A stretch of DNA of 51,084 nucleotides from Ensifer sp. LCM 4579 (GTDB lineage: Bacteria > Pseudomonadota > Alphaproteobacteria > Rhizobiales > Rhizobiaceae), in NCBI RefSeq assembly GCF_001854885.1, contig NZ_MDDV01000024.1, forward strand, positions 364,985-416,068. The letters run 5' to 3'. Positions 25,667-34,015 of the stretch are shown here, in pieces (within the stretch, counting starts at the first letter, position 1; the number at the start of each line of letters is the position of its first letter). Under the pieces are notes generated by a model, which had not been told where the DNA came from, did not search any database, and saw only the letters and a program-made list of their open reading frames with translations. The translations under genes and the position numbers were made by a program.

Positions 25667-25885
25667 TCATTTATCTGGGCGTCGGTTGGCGGCGTGATCC
25701 TGATATTGGTCGCTCTTCACCGCATTGCCGTCAAGGCCGCGCGAGTCCGAGTGCTGTTTCTTGTCGCGGTTGGCCAGGACCTCGTTTTCGCCGAGCGTGT
25801 CCTGCTGCAACTCGGTCTGCGCCCCACTTCCCGAGCCCTTGCCCTTGTCGGGCTTGCCGATGTTCTTCTTGCTGGCGTGAGCCAT
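25667..25885 (-). CDS. Small hydrophilic protein of unknown function
   Basis: 72 residues, rich in Lys, Asp, Gln and Gly with no hydrophobic segment (MAHASKKNIGKPDKGKGSGSG..., later NRDKKQHSDSRGLDGN). It is probably unfolded in solution. AAAGGAGATGGCC gives seven-base spacing to the ATG at 25885. The third gene of a minus-strand group of similar small proteins behind a candidate stress promoter (26440-26464). No known family is recognised. Confidence 0.65.
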   Translation of the reverse strand: MAHASKKNIGKPDKGKGSGSGAQTELQQDTLGENEVLANRDKKQHSDSRGLDGNAVKSDQYQDHAANRRPDK

Positions 25886-25935
25886 GGCCATCTCCTTTAT
25901 GCTCGTGCGACGAGTCCGGCGAGAATGCCGGCCGC

Positions 25936-26178
25936 TCAGCCCCCCGAATCCTTGTGGTGCCTGCTCTCCTGATTTTCGCCTCTCAGAATGCTGCGCTCAT
26001 TCTCCTCACGGGCATCGGCATGATCGGTGTCGAGACTTCGCCCTTTGCGTTGCGCCCGTCTGAGGGCCTCGGAGCGCTTCAGATCCGCCTCGGCATCGAA
26101 GTCCTTGCCCGCATTCGATGTGTCCTCGCGGCCCTCGATAATGCGCCGCTGTTGTTCATGCGTCTTCCTGCCGACCAT
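25936..26178 (-). CDS. Small charged protein of unknown function
   Basis: 80 residues, highly charged and probably mostly helical (EQQRRIIEGREDTSNAGKDFDAEADLKRSEALRRAQRKG), without hydrophobic segments or Cys. TAGGAGCGACGACC precedes the ATG. It follows the next gene by 11 bases, so the two are co-transcribed. No family is recognised; the small, hydrophilic composition resembles stress-induced proteins. Confidence 0.65.
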   Translation of the reverse strand: MVGRKTHEQQRRIIEGREDTSNAGKDFDAEADLKRSEALRRAQRKGRSLDTDHADAREENERSILRGENQESRHHKDSGG

Positions 26179-26189
26179 GGTCGTCGCTC

Positions 26190-26393
26190 CTATTTGTTGG
26201 TTCGCCCGCGCTGGGCAGGATCTGCGCCGCCCTCACCCGTGGCGTCGTTCGCCACATCGCCTTCGACGGTACTGTCGCGCTTCAGGCGCTCATAGTCGGC
26301 AGGGTTCTTGATGCCCTTCGACTGGCCGATACCGGGGTCCTGTTTCAGGTCCTTGTCGCTCGGGCGCCGGGCCTTGGGATGTTTGGAGGTCAT
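26190..26393 (-). CDS. Small hydrophilic protein, first gene of the small-protein operon
   Basis: 67 residues starting MTSKHPKARRPSDKDLKQDPGIGQSKG, rich in Lys, Asp, Gly and Pro with no hydrophobic core. The ATG at 26393 was chosen because it gives a short leader after the GGAAC promoter at 26440-26464 and matches the composition of the neighbours; an ATG at 26429 would overlap the promoter's start point. Function unknown; general-stress protein by inference. Confidence 0.65.
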   Translation of the reverse strand: MTSKHPKARRPSDKDLKQDPGIGQSKGIKNPADYERLKRDSTVEGDVANDATGEGGADPAQRGRTNK

Positions 26394-26439
26394 AATGGAA
26401 CTGCCGCCTCTCACTATCGGATTTGTCATCTCGGTGTTT

Positions 26440-26464
26440 AACCGGGGTCGGCGCTTAAAGTTCC
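26440..26464 (-). promoter_or_regulatory. Candidate general stress (EcfG/RpoE2-type) promoter
   Basis: On the minus strand GGAAC (26460-26464) is followed after 17 bases by GTT (26440-26442). GGAAC-N16/17-GTT is the known EcfG/RpoE2 consensus of rhizobia. It lies about 47 bases before the first of three small hydrophilic proteins, the usual kind of target. Confidence 0.6.
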
Positions 26465-26689
26465 CCGATGGCAGGCCGCGGCGGGGCCATAGTGTCCGCG
26501 CATCCCGGAGCAGAACTTCCGCTGCTCGTGGCGATCATCGCTGAGGGAATGGAGGGCAGCAGGCCGGTCAATCCGGCCCGACAGCGTTGGCGCCGCAGAG
26601 GAACGACAGCCGGCTCCAGCGATCTGCGCGCGTCGCGAAAGACGCGGACCGGCAACCGTCAGATACCTGTCATATTCCCATCTGCCCCC

Positions 26690-27052
26690 CTTTTCTTGGG
26701 GCCTGGAAAGACCTATATCACGAGTGCCGTCCTCGGGCGGCTATGGCAATAAACGGGCGATGCAATAAACCCATTGGACCCGGGGGCGGTACCCGGCGCC
26801 TCCACCAAAAACCGGTCTCCGGAAGCGTTCCGACCGGCTTTTGATGGGGGCGAAATAGGATCGACAAGGGTGTAAAGATCGACTTTTTGCTCGGCATTGT
26901 ACCACCGTTATCGGGCTAAACTTATAGTTGCAAACGACAACTATGCTGAAGCACGTCTCGCTGCCTAACGGCGGTGCGGCACTTCAATTCAAGTCCTTCC
27001 GGGTAGCACCGTAAGGCGGGGTCCGAAGGCACCTGGCAACAGAAGCCTTCAC
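26690..27052 (+). ncRNA. ssrA: Two-piece (circularly permuted) tmRNA
   Basis: The acceptor piece comes first and ends at 26807 with a T-arm (CCGGG...CCCGG) and the acceptor strand CGCCTCC plus an encoded CCA. A removable spacer with a CCGGTC...GACCGG hairpin follows (26808-26845). The coding piece starts at 26846 with GGGGGCGAAATAGGATCGAC, whose first seven bases pair with the acceptor strand. The tag is read at 26930-26968 as ANDNYAEARLAA and a TAA stop, the alphaproteobacterial type. tmRNA rescues stalled ribosomes and marks the product for ClpXP. The 5' end (about 26690-26720) and 3' end (about 27050, after a GAAGGC...GCCTTC hairpin) are approximate. Confidence 0.92.
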
Positions 27053-27179
27053 CTTCTCCCCCGTGCGTAAATGGTCTATAGATGCTCGATAATTGACTCG
27101 CCGCAAACGGACGGGCAATGAAACACGCAACGGCTGGACGATCGAGCCATGCCGCAGATTGAAGACAGACGGGGACCAC

Positions 27180-27692
27180 ATGGGCCAGGACCACATCCGC
27201 TACGATATACTGGCGCAGGACGCGCTTCGCGGCGTCATTCGTAAGGTATTGGCCGAAGTCGCCGCAACGGGTCACCTGCCCGGCGACCACCATTTCTTCA
27301 TTACCTTCCTGACCGGCGCTCCCGGTGTTCGTGTCTCGCAACATCTCAAGGCCAAGTATCCGGAACAAATGACCATCGTCGTCCAGCACCAGTTCTGGGA
27401 CCTCAAGGTCTCGGAAACCGGCTTCGAAATCGGTCTCTCCTTCTCCGACACGCCCGAGAAGCTGGTGATCCCCTTCAACGCCATCCGCGGCTTCTATGAC
27501 CCGTCGGTGAATTTCGAACTGGAGTTTGACGTGGCCGCCGGCGAGGAGGACGAGTCGGAACCGGCGGAAATCACTGCTTACCCGGTCAGCGAAACCGACG
27601 ATGCCCTTGAGGCAAGCACCGAAAAGACCGGTGAGGAGCAAAAGAGCGGCGGCTCTGTCGTCTCGCTCGATTCCTTCCGCAAGAAGAATTGA
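27180..27692 (+). CDS. sspB: SspB-like adaptor for ClpXP
   Basis: 170 residues. The N-terminal ligand-binding domain (residues 1-115) contains DHIRYDILAQDALRGVIRKVLAEVA, HHFFITFLTGAPGVRVSQHL, and VIPFNAIRGFYDPSVNFEL. A Glu/Ser/Thr-rich flexible linker follows, ending in SVVSLDSFRKKN, the short C-terminal segment that docks on ClpX. This is the alphaproteobacterial SspB, which hands tmRNA-tagged proteins to ClpXP. Placing it 130 bases after ssrA puts both parts of the pathway side by side. The ATG at 27180 follows GGGGACCAC. Confidence 0.92.
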   Translation: MGQDHIRYDILAQDALRGVIRKVLAEVAATGHLPGDHHFFITFLTGAPGVRVSQHLKAKYPEQMTIVVQHQFWDLKVSETGFEIGLSFSDTPEKLVIPFNAIRGFYDPSVNFELEFDVAAGEEDESEPAEITAYPVSETDDALEASTEKTGEEQKSGGSVVSLDSFRKKN

Positions 27693-27707
27693 GCCGGGGC
27701 GCGGAAA

Positions 27708-27938
27708 ATGGCCGGTGACGTCGTCAACCTACGTCAGTTTCGCAAGCGCCAGGCCCGCGCCGCGAGCGAGAAGCAGGCTGAACAGAACCGCATTTCCTTT
27801 GGCCGCACGAAGGCGGAGAAATCCCTGACGAAAGCCCTGAACGAAAGGGCGTCGAAGTCGCTCGACCAGGGTCGGCTGGAGCCCACCTCGCCTGCGACGT
27901 CCGGGAAAGACGCACCCGAAGGAAAAGAGCGGCCTTAG
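27708..27938 (+). CDS. DUF4169 family protein
   Basis: 76 residues beginning MAGDVVNLRQFRKRQARAASEKQAEQNR and continuing FGRTKAEKSL, the signature of the DUF4169 family of small basic alphaproteobacterial proteins. It is helical and highly charged, with a Pro/Ser/Lys-rich tail. Function unknown. It starts 15 bases after the sspB stop and is probably on the same transcript. Confidence 0.85.
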   Translation: MAGDVVNLRQFRKRQARAASEKQAEQNRISFGRTKAEKSLTKALNERASKSLDQGRLEPTSPATSGKDAPEGKERP

Positions 27939-27939
27939 T

Positions 27940-28030
27940 TTCAAACAGCTACAGCGGCCTTCGCGCGTCCGATAAGACGCGCGGCGCTGTGGCATCGGCC
28001 CGAAAATCGGACCCCTGTTTCGGGAAGCAC
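27940..28030. repeat. Palindromic intergenic element plus a second repeat module
   Basis: 27940-27993 (TTTCAAACAGCTACAGCGGCC, then GCGCGTCCGATAAGACGCGC and GGCGCTGT) is a full core of the shared element. The following GAAAATCGGACCCCTGTTTCGG recurs in inverted, diverged form near 45920-45950 (CCGAAAATGGGGTCCGA), so the element is a mosaic of modules. Confidence 0.7.
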
Positions 28031-28140
28031 ACTGCGCTGGAGTTCAAGCCGGACCCTGGAATGTGATTCTGCGGCAACGACTTGGCTCGGATTCCGGAAT
28101 CGGATTTCGAAGTACTTGAATGAACCTGTGAGGCCACGAA

Positions 28141-28371
28141 ATGATCGCCAAGCATTCGGCGACACTGCACGGACATCGCACCAGCTTCACTCTTGAAGAT
28201 CCCTTCTGGCAGGAGTTGAAATCGATCGCGAAGAGCCGCAGCATTCCGCTGGCGCGGCTGATCGCCGAGATCGATGACAATCGCGCGCCGGAGGGCAACC
28301 TCTCCTCCGCGCTCCGGCTCTACGTGCTTGCCTGGGTCAAGGCGCGCGCGGACGCTGTCGGGCTATCGTAA
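28141..28371 (+). CDS. Ribbon-helix-helix domain protein
   Basis: 76 residues. After MIAKHSATLHGHRTSFTLEDPFWQELKSIAKSRSIPLARLIAEID the pattern of one strand (RTSFTLE) and two helices matches the RHH_4 family of small probable DNA-binding proteins, common in alphaproteobacteria and often misannotated as sulfotransferase-related. The C-terminal helix (NLSSALRLYVLAWVKARA) completes the fold. The target is unknown. It converges on the asmA-like gene with a 19-base gap. Confidence 0.82.
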   Translation: MIAKHSATLHGHRTSFTLEDPFWQELKSIAKSRSIPLARLIAEIDDNRAPEGNLSSALRLYVLAWVKARADAVGLS

Positions 28372-28390
28372 GCCAACCACCCGGCGCGCG

Positions 28391-31300
28391 TCATTGCACC
28401 GTGATGTCGGGCAGCATCTCGAAATTGAGCCCTTTCCCCGCGGGCTGGCCCGCATTCTCTCCTGCGCTCGGCGGCAGCAGCACGCCGCCTCGCTGCACAT
28501 CCTCGGTCGGCGCCGCGCGTGGCTGCGACGGCGGCAGCTGCCGCGTGCGCAGACGCTCTTCCTCCGCAGCGCGCCGTTCTTCCGCCGCCCGCGTTTCCGC
28601 CTCGGCCTTCATCCGCGCCGCCTCGGCCGCGGCGGCCTCGCGCCGGCGCTCCTCGATAATGGCCCGCCGCCGCTCGATCTCCCGCTTCTCCGCCTGCGCC
28701 TTGTAAAGCTGGACCTCCCGGCGCAGACGCTGCTTTTCGAGCACGTTCGCCTGCAGCATCTCCACGCGCCGCCGCTCCCGTTCGTAAGCCCGAAGCGACA
28801 GGAAGTTCGCCAGATCGGTGACATCGAAGGAGACACCGGGCGACGCCAGCAGGCCGGCATAGTTGATACGCACCCGCGGTTCGGCACCGGCAAGCGCCTC
28901 GTCGCCCGGCCGGAAGGCGAGCTCGATCGCGGCATTTATGCGCCCGGACGAAAGATCGATCGACGCATCGCCGCTAAGCTCCGCATGGCTGTCTGCGGCG
29001 GTGACGTTCTGCATCCTGACGGTGCCGCCGGCCATGCTGAACGGCACCTCGATGCTTTCGACCACCGACTGTCCGCTGAAGATCTCTTCCTCGGCGACCT
29101 TGCGGATGCTGTCGGCCGAGATCTCCGTCTTCGTCGCATCGGCCGCCGCGATCAGTTGTGGCAACGCCGCCGTATTGATCCCGTTGAGCGTCACGCCGCT
29201 GAAAACCGCCATTCCCGAGCCGCTCGCCGATTGCGCCATTGCCTGCGGCGTCGCACCCGAGGCTTCCATGGCCACGGCGAGATCGAATCGGCCTGTTGCC
29301 GCCGGCCCGTCCCGCAGCGTCCATCCGGCCGCGCCCAGATCGCCGCCCTTGAGGTCGAAACGCGAGCGCAGGAAGCCCGAACCATTGGCATTGCCGAGTT
29401 GCAGCCGCCCCGTTAGCTTGCCTCCCAGCCAGTCACCGGTTGCCTCGCTGAGCGCCAGTTCCTCTCCCTTCCATTCGAGCTTTCCACTGAAGTCGGTCAC
29501 GGCGTCGTAGACGCCTGGCCAGAAATGCTTCGCCTTGACATTGACGTCGACGTCGAGGTTCGTCCAGTCCGGCTGCGCAACCGGCGCCGTCGATAATTCG
29601 CCCGTGGCGGCATCCTGCACCTGGCCGAGTATCACCTCGCCGATCCAGCCGAAATCAAGCGTATCGAGCGCGAGTTCGCCCTGCGCCTTGCCCGGCGCCT
29701 TGCGGTCGATCGACAAGGCCCCGGCAAAGCCGTTGCGGTCGGCATGGCCATCGATGTCCAAAAGCGTGACCCGCTCGGGGTCGGACGTGATTTCCGCCGA
29801 CAGGGTCATGGGAAGGCCGCTTCCCATCTGCGGCAGGGCAATCCCCTGAAGCAGGAGGTAAGGTTCGAGATCCTGGGTCTGCAGCGTCAGCTTCCCCTGC
29901 CCTTCGAAGAAGTGATCGCGGGAGAGATCGACTGTGCCCTTGGCGGCAAGCGACGTTCTTTCCGTGGTGAAGGTCAGCGTGCCGTTTGCCTTGGTGTCGT
30001 CCCCGCCCTGCAGCTTCACCGAAAGGATGCCATTGGCATCCGCGTCGAAGGGCAGCGGATCGAGACCGGCTTGGCCGAGAAGGACCGGCGTCCTTGGATT
30101 TTCCAGCGTCGCCTCGAGCAGCATGTTCCTGCCGGCGAGCGCCTGGGCGACGTCCGGCGCCTGATAGCTCGCGGCGATCTTGCTGCCGTTCGCGGTGCCG
30201 ATCACACCGAAGGTAACCGGCGCATCACCTTCCTTGCTCCCGGCAGTGATTGTCACGTCGAGGGCCGCATCGGCGAAATAGGGGCCGGCCTCGATCAGTC
30301 GGCGCAAGGCCGGATGGGCCGCCATATGCCGCCCGATCATCTGCAGGAAAGGCGTCATTTCCTCGGCAGCGAGCTTCATCTTTGCCGAGATCACCGGCTT
30401 TTCGAGGCCGCCGCTCATCCGGCCGGAAAAGGCGAGTTTGGCACCGGAAAGCGCTCCGATCGCCACCCGCTCCGCCTGCAGCTGACCGTTCTTCAGCGTC
30501 AGGACCGCCTGGACATCCTCGGCCTCCTCACCGAAGGCGGAAAACCTTTCGGCGGAGAATTCGGCGGCGATCGCGTGCTTGAGCAATGTTCCCGTCGACG
30601 CGTCGCCGGCGACGAGGCCAGCGAGCGCCCGCAAGGCCTCCAGGTCCATATGGTTGCCCTTGAGCTGCAGCGACAGCGACGGCTGCTGCTCGGGAAAGGA
30701 CAGACGTTCGATCCTGCCTTTAAGCGTCGCGGGCCCCACCGCCACCTCGAGGTTCTCGAACTGCTGGAGGGTATCCGTGAGGTTCACGGTCGCTGCGAAG
30801 CCTGCCGTCTTCAGCTTGCGAATGGCCGGATCAACCGATCCCGCCAGCCAATTGGCGAGCCCCGACGGCTGGTTCGAAGCCATGACGATATCGCCGCGGA
30901 AGGCGCGCTCATCCTCAAGGTTCAGCCGCCCCTTGGCCTCCAGTTGCGTGCGACCCGGCAGAAGCGCCACGGCATTGTCGATGATCCATCCTGCGCCATC
31001 CGGCTTGACGTCGAGACGCACGTCGCGAACGGTAGTGTCGCCAATGACGATCGCCGGGAGTCTGAGGCTGGCGCGGCCAGGCACCTGCGGAATCGGGATA
31101 TCGGCGGCGATCGCCATCATCGCTTCGACTCGCTGGCGCAGCGATACCGCCGGGTCGCGGTCGGTCTTGCCATTGCGCCCGGAACTGCCGATCCGGCTGA
31201 CATCGATCTGCTGCCCGTCGGCCACGAGGAGGAATTTCTGCTCCTTGCCGGTATCGAGCGTCGCCTCGCCGGTGACGATATAAGGATCATCCGGCGGGCC

Positions 31301-32146
31301 AATCTCGAAACGGTATTCCGGCACCCGGATGCTTTCATTGGTCAGCTGAAAATCGCCGTTGATCCGCAGTCCGCCACCTGCCTTGATCTCGGCGGCCTCG
31401 CCAGCCTGGCGGTTGTCCGTCAGCGTGAACCGGCCGGCATAGACCGGCTTGAGATCGACGATCTTGAGCTCGCCGTCGAGCTCGACACCGAAGGGCCGTT
31501 CATCCGGCGTCAGCTTTGCCCTGAGGCTCAGCACTCCCCTCTCGTCCACTTCATTCGTCGAAAAGGAGAAGCTGCCCGCCTCGCCGTCGAGCACCGCTTC
31601 ACCTTCTATCTTCCAGGGCCCGGCGAGCGTGCGCGCAGAAAGGTCGGCTGAAAGGTCGGTCACCCGGCGGGTGCGTCCGGTTTGCTCGTCCATGAATTCG
31701 ATTTCGCCGTCGGCGATCTCGATCTTCTCCAGTATCACCGTCCTGGCCGGGATCTCCGACCGCAGGCCACGCGCCCAGTCGAGCGTGCCGTCGGGCTGCA
31801 GGCGGATGCGCGCCTTGGGCCGGTCGAGCCGCATGTCGTAAATCAGGGCCTCGCCGCTCAGGAAAGGCGCAAGCTCGGCACTCATCGAGAAATGTTCGAC
31901 CCGGATCAGCGGCTCGCCGCCGTCCGTCGGCCCGACGCGCACGTCATTCAGCGTAACCGTGGGGAAGGGAATGAGCCGAGCGTCGACGCTGCCATGCACC
32001 ACGACGGGCTTGCCCATGATCCGGCTTGCCTCACGCTCGAAATCGGCGCGGAAATTGGTCCAGTCTATGAACAAGGGTGCGATCAGCGCCGCGAACAACG
32101 CGACGACCAAAAGGCCGCCAATGATTACGAAAATACGCGCCAGCAC
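28391..32146 (-). CDS. Giant AsmA-family envelope protein
   Basis: 1251 residues. An N-terminal membrane anchor (IFVIIGGLLVVALFAALIAPLFI, 5-27) is followed by the AsmA motif FEREASRIMGKPVVVHGSVDARLIPFPTVTLNDVRVG. A long periplasmic beta-rich region runs to the C-terminal AsmA_2 domain near residues 950-1080. The last 180 residues form a charged coiled coil (Ala/Glu/Arg-rich, about 1130-1215) and a Pro-rich tail. AsmA proteins are thought to form bridges that move lipid between the membranes. The start is a GTG at 32146, 20 bases after the FAD oxidase stop, so the two are probably co-transcribed. The coiled-coil tail is unusual for the family. Confidence 0.88.
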   Translation of the reverse strand: MLARIFVIIGGLLVVALFAALIAPLFIDWTNFRADFEREASRIMGKPVVVHGSVDARLIPFPTVTLNDVRVGPTDGGEPLIRVEHFSMSAELAPFLSGEALIYDMRLDRPKARIRLQPDGTLDWARGLRSEIPARTVILEKIEIADGEIEFMDEQTGRTRRVTDLSADLSARTLAGPWKIEGEAVLDGEAGSFSFSTNEVDERGVLSLRAKLTPDERPFGVELDGELKIVDLKPVYAGRFTLTDNRQAGEAAEIKAGGGLRINGDFQLTNESIRVPEYRFEIGPPDDPYIVTGEATLDTGKEQKFLLVADGQQIDVSRIGSSGRNGKTDRDPAVSLRQRVEAMMAIAADIPIPQVPGRASLRLPAIVIGDTTVRDVRLDVKPDGAGWIIDNAVALLPGRTQLEAKGRLNLEDERAFRGDIVMASNQPSGLANWLAGSVDPAIRKLKTAGFAATVNLTDTLQQFENLEVAVGPATLKGRIERLSFPEQQPSLSLQLKGNHMDLEALRALAGLVAGDASTGTLLKHAIAAEFSAERFSAFGEEAEDVQAVLTLKNGQLQAERVAIGALSGAKLAFSGRMSGGLEKPVISAKMKLAAEEMTPFLQMIGRHMAAHPALRRLIEAGPYFADAALDVTITAGSKEGDAPVTFGVIGTANGSKIAASYQAPDVAQALAGRNMLLEATLENPRTPVLLGQAGLDPLPFDADANGILSVKLQGGDDTKANGTLTFTTERTSLAAKGTVDLSRDHFFEGQGKLTLQTQDLEPYLLLQGIALPQMGSGLPMTLSAEITSDPERVTLLDIDGHADRNGFAGALSIDRKAPGKAQGELALDTLDFGWIGEVILGQVQDAATGELSTAPVAQPDWTNLDVDVNVKAKHFWPGVYDAVTDFSGKLEWKGEELALSEATGDWLGGKLTGRLQLGNANGSGFLRSRFDLKGGDLGAAGWTLRDGPAATGRFDLAVAMEASGATPQAMAQSASGSGMAVFSGVTLNGINTAALPQLIAAADATKTEISADSIRKVAEEEIFSGQSVVESIEVPFSMAGGTVRMQNVTAADSHAELSGDASIDLSSGRINAAIELAFRPGDEALAGAEPRVRINYAGLLASPGVSFDVTDLANFLSLRAYERERRRVEMLQANVLEKQRLRREVQLYKAQAEKREIERRRAIIEERRREAAAAEAARMKAEAETRAAEERRAAEEERLRTRQLPPSQPRAAPTEDVQRGGVLLPPSAGENAGQPAGKGLNFEMLPDITVQ

Positions 32147-32166
32147 CGTGTCATATTCCCATCTGC

Positions 32167-33579
32167 TCAGGCTCGGGCAAAAATCTTGCCCGGATTGAAG
32201 ATATCGTCGGGGTCCAGCGAATGCTTGATCTGCCGCATCAGATCCACCGCTCCGCCGAGCTCGGCCTTGAGGAACGGCATCTTGCCCTGGCCAATCCCGT
32301 GTTCCCCCGTACAGGTACCATCCATTGCCAGGGCGCGGCTATTCAGCCGTTCGATGAACGCCTCGACCCGCTCCACATCGCCGGCGTCCTTGTCATCGAA
32401 AACCACGCCCACGTGGAAATTGCCGTCGCCAACATGGCCGACGATCGGTGCAATCAAGGCGTTCGCGGCAATATCCTCGTGCGTCGCCGCCACGCAGTCG
32501 GCAAGGCGCGAGATCGGCACGCAGACATCGGTCGCCAGGATGGCGGCGCCGGGCTTCAGGCTCTTCTGCGCCCAATAGGCATTGTGCCGCGCCTTCCAGA
32601 GCCGTGCCCGCTCTTCCGGTTTTGTCGTCCAGACGAAGCCCTTAGACCCGAATTCCGACGCTATTTCGGCGAAGTGGCGCGATTGCAGCGCGACGCTCTC
32701 GGCGCTGCCATGAAACTCGACGAACAGCGTCGGTGTCTCCTCGTAGATCAGGCCGGAATAGGCATTGCAGGCCTTCATCTGCAGCGCGTCGAGCAGTTCG
32801 ATCCGCGCCACGGGAATGCCGGACTGGATCGTCAGGATGACGGCATTGCAGGCATCCGCTACCGTCCGGAACGGGCACACGCCGCCGGAAATCACCTCCG
32901 GTATGCCGTTGAGGCGCAGCGTGATCGAAGTGATGATGCCGAGCGTGCCTTCGGCCCCGACGAAAAGCCGCGTCAGATCGTAGCCGGCCGAGGACTTGCG
33001 CGCGCGGTGTCCGGTTCGGATCTCGCGCCCGCCGGCAACCACCGCCGTCACCGCAAGCACATTTTCCCGCATCGTGCCATAACGCACCGCATTGGTGCCC
33101 GAGGCACGCGTCGATGCCATGCCGCCGATCGAGGCATTCGCACCGGGATCGATCGGGAAGAAAAGCCCGGTGTCGCGCAGATGGGTGTTCAGTTCCTCGC
33201 GCGTCACGCCCGGCTCGACCGTGCAGTCGAGATCCTCCGGATTGACCTCGACGACGCGATTCATGCGCGACATGTCGACCGATATGCCGCCATGCGGGGC
33301 ATTGACATGGCCCTCGAGCGAGGAGCCGGTTCCGAAGGCGATGAGCGGCACGCGATGCGACGAGGCGATCTTCACGATCTCGCTTACCTCGGCGGCATTT
33401 TCGGGAAAGACCACTCCGTCCGGCAATTGCGCCGGAATATAGGTTGTCGTGTGAGCGTGCTGGGCGCGCACGGCCTCGCCCGTCTGGAACCGTTCACCGA
33501 AGCGGGCGCCGAGGAGCGTCTTGGCGGCCGCGATCCCGCTATCGTTTCTTGCGCCCTGCTTGATCGCTTTCAACGCCAC
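32167..33579 (-). CDS. FAD-binding oxidase, D-lactate dehydrogenase/glycolate oxidase (GlcD) type
   Basis: 470 residues. The PCMH FAD-binding domain is seen in VPLIAFGTGSSLEGHVNAPHGGISVDMSRMNRVVEV and DPGANASIGGMASTRASGTNAVRYGTMRENVL. The substrate domain ends with the conserved GHVGDGNFHVGVV (metal-binding His residues) and DGTCTGEHGIGQGK. Members oxidise D-lactate, glycolate or related 2-hydroxy acids and pass electrons to the respiratory chain or cytochrome c. The exact substrate cannot be read. The GTG at 33579 was preferred because GGGAAGGAAAATT precedes it; the ATG at 33609 lacks such a site. Without glcE or glcF nearby, the glycolate oxidase complex is less likely. Confidence 0.85.
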   Translation of the reverse strand: MALKAIKQGARNDSGIAAAKTLLGARFGERFQTGEAVRAQHAHTTTYIPAQLPDGVVFPENAAEVSEIVKIASSHRVPLIAFGTGSSLEGHVNAPHGGISVDMSRMNRVVEVNPEDLDCTVEPGVTREELNTHLRDTGLFFPIDPGANASIGGMASTRASGTNAVRYGTMRENVLAVTAVVAGGREIRTGHRARKSSAGYDLTRLFVGAEGTLGIITSITLRLNGIPEVISGGVCPFRTVADACNAVILTIQSGIPVARIELLDALQMKACNAYSGLIYEETPTLFVEFHGSAESVALQSRHFAEIASEFGSKGFVWTTKPEERARLWKARHNAYWAQKSLKPGAAILATDVCVPISRLADCVAATHEDIAANALIAPIVGHVGDGNFHVGVVFDDKDAGDVERVEAFIERLNSRALAMDGTCTGEHGIGQGKMPFLKAELGGAVDLMRQIKHSLDPDDIFNPGKIFARA

Positions 33580-34015
33580 GCAATTTTCCTTCCCACCGGC
33601 CTCCGACATACGCAAAAAACGTCTGTGCGAACGGCTTCGCAAACTATCCTCAATTCGACGCGGAATTAAGGAGGCCGGACAATAAGCCTCCGCGCCGCTT
33701 CCGATCATCGCCGTCGTGGCCTTCCTTCGACCATTTCCGGCCTTGCCGCCTCCTCGCCGCACGCGCTGGAAGCGCTTTCATTTCAATGCGCTACTGTGCA
33801 AATCGGAATCGATTTGTCCAGAAGTTCAAGCCAATTCGCGCAATGCCGGCATCGGAATCGTCCGCGCTGATACCGGCTTGTCACAAGCTGCCGCGGAGGA
33901 GCCGCCAGCACCACGCGACTTCGGGGTCCATCCCAGAAGACATGCGGTACGCCAAAGATGCAGCTTTTGTTTGCGGTTCCATGGGGTATCATGTCCGAAA
34001 ACGGGAGAACGTAAC
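33580..34015. other. Divergent intergenic region with hairpins
   Basis: A 436-base gap upstream of both the FAD oxidase and the DUF1772 gene. GGAGGC...GCCTCC pairs at about 33670-33690, and CAAATCG-GAAT-CGATTTG is a perfect inverted repeat at about 33797-33814. The latter resembles the ATCG-rich tail hairpin of the shared element. No gene is recognised in it. Confidence 0.45.

Noticed and set aside
26650..27060. Possible protein genes in the tmRNA region
   Set aside because: The tag, CCA-ended acceptor stem and pairing of the two pieces identify the RNA; the small frames in it have no support.
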